DNA of 25,699 nt from an uncultured Gilliamella sp. (GTDB lineage: Bacteria; Pseudomonadota; Gammaproteobacteria; Enterobacterales; Enterobacteriaceae): assembly GCA_945291235.1 (NCBI GenBank), contig CALYQY010000026.1:1-25699 (forward strand). The letters are read 5' to 3'. Below are positions 8,461 through 15,015 of the stretch, piece after piece. The notes beneath the pieces are model-generated. The model was not told the DNA's origin, did not search any database, and saw only the letters and a program-made list of their open reading frames with translations. Position 1 is the first letter of the stretch. Each line of letters opens with the position of its first letter. Both the position numbers and the translations under genes were made by a program.

Positions 8461-11046
8461 ATGAATAAACGTTTTTATCGTATTGTTTTTAATCGGATTC
8501 GTGGATTATTTGTTGTTGTGTCTGATATTGCACAATCACATCACGTTGTGGTTAGTAAGGGTCAGCAAGGCAAGCGTATTCACGTCAACAATAACTCGAT
8601 CGATAATCCCCGATCTTATTTATTAAAGCCGTTAGTTTTTTTATCCTATGTTGCGTTAGGACTGGTCAGTATGACTGGCGTCAGTTACGCAAATAATATC
8701 GTTGTCGATCAAAGTGCCAATCAAGCGCAACGCCCAACGATTCAAGGTTTACCAAACGGTGTAACGCAAATTGATATCACAGCACCAAACAATGATGGCG
8801 TATCCCATAATAAATATACCCAATTTGACGTATCAAAAAATGGTGTCATTTTAAATAACTCTTCAAACGGTAGTAAAACGCAATTAGCCGGTAATATCAA
8901 TGGTAATGCATCACTACAAAATAGCGCCAAGGTAATATTGAATGAAGTAAATTCGCAAAATATCAGTCAATTAAATGGTTATATCGAGGTAGCCGGTCAA
9001 AAAGCCCAAGTAGTTATCGCCAATCCGGCAGGCATAACCTGTAACGGTTGTGGTTTTATTAATGCAGACAGGGCAACTTTAACCACCGGTAAACCGCTAA
9101 TGGAAAATGGAAAATTGGCGGGTTATCACGTGGAACAGGGGCAAATAGCCATAACAGGGGATGGATTAAAAAATTCAGGGCAAGATTATACCGATTTAAT
9201 TGCACGTAGTGTAAAGGTTAATGCGGAATTGTGGGCGAATAAAGAAATCATTATTCTGACAGGTCAAAACAAAGTGAGTGCAGATCTGGCAACAATTAAA
9301 AATGTGGTATCAGACACGAATACTGTAAAACCTGAGTTTGCTCTAGATGTATCAGCGTTAGGCGGAATGTATGCCGGAAAAATTCAGATGGTGGGTACTG
9401 ACGCAGGGGTAGGTGTTCGTAATAATGGGACACTCATGGCAAGTGCGGGAATGTTGAATCTATTGGTTAGTGGTAAAATTTTAAATAATGTGGGGGGTAA
9501 TATTAAGGCAACACAAGATATCTTGCTAGACAGTCAACAATTAGAAAATCATGGCACAATTGCCAGTCAAAAAAATGTCGACGTGTTGGGTAGAACAGAG
9601 ATAAAAAATTATGGGATTATTGAAGCGAAAGAAGATATCAAAATCAAAACTAATACATTGATTGCCAACGAAAATAGATTGTCTGCAGGCAATAATCTTA
9701 GCGCAGAAAGTGAGGGCTTTCTTAGTACATGGACAGGGAATGTGAGCGCCAACACAATTGTATTAAAATCAGGGCACACTAAAAATGTGGGCAAAATGAA
9801 TGCGGTTGAAAAGGTGGAAATTAAAGCATCATATGCCGAAAATGCGGGTGATTTATCAGCAGGAGAAAGCGTTACTGTATCGAGTGATAAAATCAAAAAT
9901 GATTGGTTTGGTGTAATTCAGTCGAAAAATATTACCTTAGAAGGGAAAGATTTTGAGAATTATAGCGAAGTAAATGCCAAGGCTAAATTAAGCATTGTTG
10001 CTGATGTTATGAACGTAAATAAACTAACATCTGGAAAGGAAATATCGGTCGTTAGTGAAAAAAATATTATCAATAAAGATACAGGTTTAATTCAAGCTGG
10101 AGAAGTTGTTTCATTATCTGGAACAAATATAGTTAATGAAGGTAATATTAAAAGTTCATTTGTAGTTTTAAGTGCCGGACATGTTGGAACCGTGGTTAAT
10201 ACTTGGCGTGGAAAAATAGAAGCCGATAAAGCTGTTTCCATAACGATGAAACATTTTGATAATTGGGGATTGGTAAGTGGTGATGCTGGAGATATTGAAT
10301 CGATGGGAAAAGTGTATAATCAAGGTCAAATTGCGATAAAATCAAATTTACATTTTAACTATCATGAATTTAAAAATGATTGGAACGGTAAACTATCTTC
10401 CAATTACGCTATGATTGAGCCTAGTTCTGTTAATTTTGATAATGATATTACCAACTATGGTCTAATAGAGGTTGGTTCGATGAATGTGATTACTAATAAT
10501 TTATATAATTATGGGAAAATTTTAGCGACTTATTTTTATTTATCAGGCAGTAATTTTGTAAATAATTGGCAAAGCCTAATAAAGGCTAATGAAATATTTA
10601 CTCAGTTTGAAAATTTTAGAAATTACAATGAAATCACTGCTGCTAAAAAGTTAACGATTAAAGTTACAGATGGCTATAACCAAGGAAAAATTCATTCATC
10701 AAAAGAATTAGATATAATCAGTAACAACTTTAAAAATGATTGGCAAGGTGAAATCAGTGCCAACACGATTAAAATAGAAGGACAAATAAATGAAGAAGGA
10801 ATAATTGAAGGACGATTTGATAATCGAAAATCAATCCGTGCTAATGATACATTGAAGATTAACGTAACAGAGTTTTACAATAATGGAGAGTTATTTGCCC
10901 AAAATAAAATAGACGGTGTCAGTAAACATTTCAAAAATGATTGGTTTGGCGTTATCGATACTAATCTTCTTGTATTAAAAGTTGAAAATGGGATAGAAAA
11001 TTTTGGACAGATAAATGCAAAAGAATTACAAGAAATCAGTGATTAG
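8461..11046 (+). CDS. TPS-family exoprotein (TpsA-like), shortened C-terminus
   Basis: The 861-residue product is the shortest complete member. ESPR is residues 1-22 (M-N-K-R-F-Y-R-I-V-F-N-R-I-R-G-L-F-V-V-V-S-D), the hydrophobic core about 55-75, and the likely cleavage site after V-S-Y-A77. The TPS domain follows, with N-P-A-G-I at 188-192 and C194-N-G-C197. K-N-D-W repeats begin at codon 478. One late repeat is 67 residues long because of a nine-residue insert (I-N-E-E-G-I-I-E-G). The protein stops shortly after its last F-K-N-D-W unit, about one repeat earlier than the genes at 1589 and 5113, and lacks the G-L-I-x-G cap. I found no frameshifted remnant of that cap after the stop. The TPS DNA is near-identical in stretches to the gene at 1589; the middle body resembles the gene at 5113. 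Secretion through a TpsB is inferred. Confidence 0.92.
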   Translation: MNKRFYRIVFNRIRGLFVVVSDIAQSHHVVVSKGQQGKRIHVNNNSIDNPRSYLLKPLVFLSYVALGLVSMTGVSYANNIVVDQSANQAQRPTIQGLPNGVTQIDITAPNNDGVSHNKYTQFDVSKNGVILNNSSNGSKTQLAGNINGNASLQNSAKVILNEVNSQNISQLNGYIEVAGQKAQVVIANPAGITCNGCGFINADRATLTTGKPLMENGKLAGYHVEQGQIAITGDGLKNSGQDYTDLIARSVKVNAELWANKEIIILTGQNKVSADLATIKNVVSDTNTVKPEFALDVSALGGMYAGKIQMVGTDAGVGVRNNGTLMASAGMLNLLVSGKILNNVGGNIKATQDILLDSQQLENHGTIASQKNVDVLGRTEIKNYGIIEAKEDIKIKTNTLIANENRLSAGNNLSAESEGFLSTWTGNVSANTIVLKSGHTKNVGKMNAVEKVEIKASYAENAGDLSAGESVTVSSDKIKNDWFGVIQSKNITLEGKDFENYSEVNAKAKLSIVADVMNVNKLTSGKEISVVSEKNIINKDTGLIQAGEVVSLSGTNIVNEGNIKSSFVVLSAGHVGTVVNTWRGKIEADKAVSITMKHFDNWGLVSGDAGDIESMGKVYNQGQIAIKSNLHFNYHEFKNDWNGKLSSNYAMIEPSSVNFDNDITNYGLIEVGSMNVITNNLYNYGKILATYFYLSGSNFVNNWQSLIKANEIFTQFENFRNYNEITAAKKLTIKVTDGYNQGKIHSSKELDIISNNFKNDWQGEISANTIKIEGQINEEGIIEGRFDNRKSIRANDTLKINVTEFYNNGELFAQNKIDGVSKHFKNDWFGVIDTNLLVLKVENGIENFGQINAKELQEISD
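8795..8862 (+). repeat. 68-bp tract identical to 1917-1984
   Basis: This is the partner of the tract in the gene at 1589. The region encodes the G-V-S-H-N-K-Y-T-Q-F-D-V-S-K-N-G part of the TPS domain. Confidence 0.85.
10729..11043 (+). repeat. Beta-helix repeats of the tps gene at 8461
   Basis: F-K-N-D-W codons begin at 10729 and 10930, 67 residues apart (58 plus a nine-residue insert). Earlier variant units carry K-N-D-W at 9895, N-T-W, K-N-D-W and N-N-W. Confidence 0.7.
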
Positions 11047-11110
11047 TATTTATCCAATATTTAAAAGTTTTAATCATGATAAATAAAATTTTATCTCGGT
11101 AAAATATCAT

Positions 11111-11150
11111 ATTGGTTTATCAGTTGTGTTTAAATGACTGATAAGCCAAT
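11111..11150 (+). terminator. Hairpin after the tps gene at 8461
   Basis: ATTGGTTTATCAGT (11111-11124) pairs with ACTGATAAGCCAAT (11137-11150) over 14 positions with one G-U, around a 12-nt loop. No good U tract follows, so the hairpin is sure but terminator function is not. It resembles the hairpin at 7986 in the GGTTTATCA core. Confidence 0.5.
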
Positions 11151-11466
11151 AATGCCACATTTCGTTCCTTTGATAATCCTTTCGTTCAATTTTCTTCCCT
11201 CTATTGACAGATTATTTTGAAATAAAATTTTGTTTTTCATCGATAATTTTGTGATGAAGGTTTATTAAAAACATTGATCATTTAACTGTTCAAAAAACAT
11301 CAATGATTTGTTAATCGGATTAATAATGCATCTGATTTGACATGAACTCCTTAATACGTGGACTATCAAACCAAATATTAAGATTTTATTGTGTGGCATA
11401 AACTTCAAAAGAATTAAAGTCTAACTTAGTTAAACTCGAAAATTGACAAAAAAATAAATAAAATCT

Positions 11467-11496
11467 TTGACTAAATATGAAGTTAAAGTTTATTAT
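11467..11496 (+). promoter_or_regulatory. Sigma70-type promoter of the tps gene at 11753
   Basis: TTGACT (11467-11472), an 18-bp spacer and TATTAT (11491-11496). It is the closest match to the promoter at 4816. The start is expected near 11503, leaving a leader of about 250 nt. Confidence 0.78.
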
Positions 11497-11502
11497 AAAA
11501 AA

Positions 11503-11517
11503 ATTAAGTTATCTAAA
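11503..11517 (+). promoter_or_regulatory. Conserved start-site motif (ATTAAGTTATCTAAA)
   Basis: It is identical to 8211-8225 and sits 6 nt after the -10 box. Confidence 0.55.
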
Positions 11518-11735
11518 TCATATAAAATTTTCCGTTGCTATTTGCCTGTTTATTTTAGGGGTAATCAAATTGTGGTAATGGTTCCAAATATATAAATCTT
11601 ATCGTTGTCATTTTTAGTTGTATCAATTTCAATAATTATTTGTTTGGTTAATTATAAAAAAAATATGGATTTATTGAGCATGACCCATTGTTTAATAGAT
11701 AAATATGATTTGTCTTAGCATGTTAGAAAATAGAT

Positions 11736-11743
11736 GAAAGGTG
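11736..11743 (+). promoter_or_regulatory. Shine-Dalgarno that sets the start at 11753
   Basis: GAAAGGTG ends 9 nt before the ATG at 11753. It overlaps the in-frame GTG at 11741, which is therefore an unlikely start. Confidence 0.8.
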
Positions 11744-11752
11744 AGAAATACT

Positions 11753-14683
11753 ATGAACAAGAATTTTTTTCGTATTGTTTTTAATAAGACTCGTGGATTG
11801 TATGTTGTGGTATCCGAAATGGTTAGTTCCCATCAAGTCATGACAAGTCATAATCAGACTACAAAAAAAATTGAAGTGATTTCTAAACATAAAAATCAAT
11901 CCTTTATGTTAAAACCCTTAGTATTTTTATCCTATATCGCATTAGGTATGGTTGGCATTGTTGAATCTAGTTACGCAAATAATATCGTTGTCGATCAAAA
12001 TGCCAATCAAGCACAACGCCCAGCCATTCAAGGCTTACCAAACGGCGTAACACAAATTGATATCGCAACGCCAACAAAAGGGGGCGTTTCACATAATAAA
12101 TATACGCAATTTGATGTTTCAAAAAATGGCGTCATTTTAAATAACTCTCGTGACGGTAGTAAAACACAATTAGCCGGTGATATTAATGGTAATGCATCAC
12201 TGCAAAATAGCGCCAAAGTCATACTAAACGAAGTGAATTCGCAAAATATCAGCCAATTAAATGGTTATATCGAGGTGGCCGGTCAAAAAGCCCAAGTGAT
12301 CATCGCCAATCCGGCCGGTATAACCTGTAATGGTTGTGGTTTTATTAATGCAGATAGGGCAACCTTGACGACCGGTAAACCATTAATGAAAGATGGACAA
12401 TTGATTGGTTATCATGTTGAAAAAGGGCAAATAGCCATTACAGGGGATGGATTAAAAAATTCAGGGCAAGATTACACCGATTTAATCGCACGTAGTGTGA
12501 ATGTCAATGCCAAGTTATGGGCAAATAAAGAAATCACTATTGTGACCGGTCAAGGCAAAGTGAAAGCAGATCTGACTAAGATTGAAAAAATCGTATCAGA
12601 CCCCAATACTGCGCAACCTGAGTTTGCACTGGATGTTTCAGCGTTAGGTGGAATGTATGCTGGAAAAATTAAGATGATAGGTACCGAAACAGGGGTAGGT
12701 GTACGTAATAATGGAATACTTATGGCTAATGCGGGGACGTTAAATTTATCGGTGGATGGTAAAATTTTAAATAATGTCGTTGGTAATCTTAAAGCAACAA
12801 AAGACATCTTATTAAACAGTCAACAAATAGAAAATCATGGCACAATTGCTGCTCAAAAAAATGTCAGTTTAATGGCAAAAACAGAAGTAAAAAATTATGG
12901 AATCGTTGAAGCGAAAGAAGATATCAATCTAAAAGCATCTAAATTGGTTGCGAATGAGGGTAAATTGTCAGCAGGAAAAAATATTACTTCATTTAGTCAA
13001 GAATTTATTAGTACATGGACAGGTAATATAAATGCTGTAGCTATTACAATAACAGCCAAACGTACCAAAAATGTTGGAAGATTAAGAGCACAAATGATAA
13101 AAATTTCTGCTAATTATACTGAAAATGCGGGAAATGTATCAACCACCGATAAAATTAGTGTATCGGGTGATAATATAAAAAATGATTGGGAAGGGAAAAT
13201 TGAATCAGCAGATGTAGATTTAGAGGGGAAAAACGTTGAAAATTACGGTGAAGTTGAAGCTAAGGATAAATTAAACATAGTTGCAGATGACGTGACAAAT
13301 GAGAACAAATTAACCTCAGAAAAAGATTTAATCGTACATAGTGATAATATCACCAATAAGGATAAAGGCTCAATTCAAGCTGGAGAAAATGTTTCATTAG
13401 AAGGAAATAATATCGTTAATGAAGGTGAAGTAAAATCACCAACGGTAAACTTAGGAAACACATCTGAATCGAAAATAACCAATACATCGCAAGGTAAAAT
13501 CATTGCAGAGGATCGAATCAATGTAAACGGTATGCAATTTGATAACCATGGTTGGATTACCGGTAATTGGGCTAATATAAGATTAACTAACGGAATGTAC
13601 AATAATGGTAATATCGCATTTAAAGATAAGATGGAATTAAATATCAAAAACTTAAAAAATGATTGGCAAGGTATTTTAAAAAGTTCAAAAATACGTATCA
13701 AAAATGATGACTTAGGGACAGATTTAACTAACTTTGGTGTTATTGATGCAGATAACATGAATTTACAACTTGAAGAAGTATCCAACTTTGGTCAATTGTT
13801 AGCAAAGGAGTCGCTATCTTTAAACGCTAGCAAATTGGAAAATGGTAGGGAAGGCATAATAAAATCGAATAAAGTTAAATTATCTTCATCAAAAATCTAT
13901 AATTACAATCAAATTATTGCTAAAGAACAACTTGAAATCAATTCTACTGAAATATTATATAATCAAGGAAAATTATTGGCTCAGGATAAAATAGCAATAT
14001 CCAGTAATTATTTTAAAAATGATTGGTTAGGAGAGGTGAATGCCGATGAAATAAGTCTAAATGGTATTACTGTTAATGATTTGGTTTCATTTGAAGATAG
14101 TAGGTTTGATAACTACAATAAAGTTACTGCCAATAAAAATTTAAAACTTGATACAGCTGATATTTATAATCAAGCGAAATTAATAGCTGTTGAGCGATTA
14201 ACGACTAAAAGCACTAATTTTAAAAACGATTGGCAAGCGGAAATCAGCGCTAATAAAATTGAAATAAACAGTGAAAATTTTGACAATCGAAAAATCGTAA
14301 ACGCAAAGGATAAACTCGTTATTAAAGCTGGACAAATTTATAATAATGGCGAGATATTTGCCAAAAATGAGATATATACAGAAACTAAGCAATTTAAGAA
14401 TGATTGGTTAGGAATTATCAAAACTAATAATATCAATGTAGCAGGTGGAAATAATATCAACAATTTAGGTACAATTAATGTTGATAAATTAGATAACACT
14501 CAACATAATCAGCGATATAAAATCGAAAATTCGGCTTCAGAGATATTTTTCACTTTAGATAATAATACTTTTTCCAATGACAAACAAAATACAATAAAAA
14601 CGGAAACTATCATATCTAATATTACGGATATGATTATTTTCCATATAATGCATCGCGATTATAACAATCAGAAAAATCAATAA
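11753..14683 (+). CDS. TPS-family exoprotein (TpsA-like) with unique C-terminal tail
   Basis: The 976-residue product is the longest member. ESPR is residues 1-22 (M-N-K-N-F-F-R-I-V-F-N-K-T-R-G-L-Y-V-V-V-S-E), the hydrophobic core about 53-72, and cleavage is likely after S-S-Y-A75. The TPS domain has N-P-A-G-I at 186-190 and C192-N-G-C195. The body carries K-N-D-W-x-G repeats from codon 475, two of them in 69- and 58-residue spacing. After the last F-K-N-D-W unit the usual cap is missing. It is replaced by roughly 60 residues that fit no repeat, including a hydrophobic stretch (I-I-S-N-I-T-D-M-I-I-F-H-I-M) and a charged end. That tail is not recognisable as a toxin and could be an arbitrary extension. 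Signal and TPS sequence resemble the gene at 1589 most. Secretion through a TpsB is inferred. Confidence 0.92.
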   Translation: MNKNFFRIVFNKTRGLYVVVSEMVSSHQVMTSHNQTTKKIEVISKHKNQSFMLKPLVFLSYIALGMVGIVESSYANNIVVDQNANQAQRPAIQGLPNGVTQIDIATPTKGGVSHNKYTQFDVSKNGVILNNSRDGSKTQLAGDINGNASLQNSAKVILNEVNSQNISQLNGYIEVAGQKAQVIIANPAGITCNGCGFINADRATLTTGKPLMKDGQLIGYHVEKGQIAITGDGLKNSGQDYTDLIARSVNVNAKLWANKEITIVTGQGKVKADLTKIEKIVSDPNTAQPEFALDVSALGGMYAGKIKMIGTETGVGVRNNGILMANAGTLNLSVDGKILNNVVGNLKATKDILLNSQQIENHGTIAAQKNVSLMAKTEVKNYGIVEAKEDINLKASKLVANEGKLSAGKNITSFSQEFISTWTGNINAVAITITAKRTKNVGRLRAQMIKISANYTENAGNVSTTDKISVSGDNIKNDWEGKIESADVDLEGKNVENYGEVEAKDKLNIVADDVTNENKLTSEKDLIVHSDNITNKDKGSIQAGENVSLEGNNIVNEGEVKSPTVNLGNTSESKITNTSQGKIIAEDRINVNGMQFDNHGWITGNWANIRLTNGMYNNGNIAFKDKMELNIKNLKNDWQGILKSSKIRIKNDDLGTDLTNFGVIDADNMNLQLEEVSNFGQLLAKESLSLNASKLENGREGIIKSNKVKLSSSKIYNYNQIIAKEQLEINSTEILYNQGKLLAQDKIAISSNYFKNDWLGEVNADEISLNGITVNDLVSFEDSRFDNYNKVTANKNLKLDTADIYNQAKLIAVERLTTKSTNFKNDWQAEISANKIEINSENFDNRKIVNAKDKLVIKAGQIYNNGEIFAKNEIYTETKQFKNDWLGIIKTNNINVAGGNNINNLGTINVDKLDNTQHNQRYKIENSASEIFFTLDNNTFSNDKQNTIKTETIISNITDMIIFHIMHRDYNNQKNQ
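12225..12279 (+). repeat. 55-bp tract identical to 2061-2115
   Basis: This is the partner of the tract in the gene at 1589. It encodes the N-E-V-N-S-Q-N-I-S-Q-L-N-G-Y part of the TPS domain. Confidence 0.85.
14012..14566 (+). repeat. Beta-helix repeats of the tps gene at 11753
   Basis: F-K-N-D-W codons begin at 14012, 14219 and 14393, spaced 69 and 58 residues. The 69-residue unit has its extra residues (V-N-D-L-V-S-F-E-D-S) at the place where the genes at 1589 and 8461 also carry an insert. The pattern fades within the tail; the end given is approximate. Confidence 0.7.
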
Positions 14684-14753
14684 AATCTTATCTTTATACT
14701 AAGGTTTGATGAGGTATCCTATTGTTATTATTCAATAAAAAAATCGATATCAC

Positions 14754-14775
14754 AGGGAATTTATCATAATTCCCT
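14754..14775 (+). terminator. Small hairpin after the tps gene at 11753
   Basis: AGGGAATT (14754-14761) and AATTCCCT (14768-14775) are perfect complements around a 6-nt loop. No U tract follows, so termination is uncertain. Confidence 0.4.
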
Positions 14776-14999
14776 CAATGAGTTGTAATTAACTTAAATT
14801 GTTTCGCTGATCCTCCTTATCTAATTTAAATGTTCTTGATGTAACATTAGACTAAAAAAATTAATAGATCTTATTGATGATATTAATAAAAGATAAAAAT
14901 TCTTAAGTTTTAATTACTGTGTCAAATTTTTTCAATATTCACTGAACTTTTATTTATCTAAAAATTAGCTGTATATAACTTAATGCATTAACAATTGAT

Positions 15000-15008
15000 G
15001 AAAGGTGG
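15000..15008 (+). promoter_or_regulatory. Shine-Dalgarno that sets the start at 15016
   Basis: GAAAGGTGG ends 7 nt before the ATG at 15016, which opens the ESPR. The upstream in-frame TTG at 14995 and ATG at 14998 overlap or precede the Shine-Dalgarno and are unlikely starts. Confidence 0.8.
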
Positions 15009-15015
15009 AAATAAT

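Larger units (their letters stand above)
11047..11752. other. Intergenic region between tps genes at 8461 and 11753
   Basis: It holds a hairpin (11111-11150), a promoter (11467-11496), the start-site motif (11503-11517) and a leader of about 250 nt. The stretch 11151-11455 shows no gene or clear signal. Confidence 0.55.
14684..15015. other. Intergenic region between tps genes at 11753 and 15016
   Basis: This is the shortest gap in the array. It holds a small hairpin (14754-14775) and a start-site-like element TTTATTTATCT (14949-14959), but no clear copy of the TTGACT-18-TATTAT promoter. The only boxes at the expected places are poor (TATTCA at 14936). Confidence 0.5.

Noticed and set aside
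1864..13785. Minus-strand open frames inside the tps genes (for example 2308-2661 and 13375-13785)
   Set aside because: They lie wholly inside strong coding frames, recur at equivalent places in the paralogs and show no family features; they are antisense shadows.
1589..14683. CdiA-type contact-dependent inhibition toxins
   Set aside because: The proteins are too short, lack a VENN-type junction and a variable toxin end, and no small immunity ORF follows any of them.
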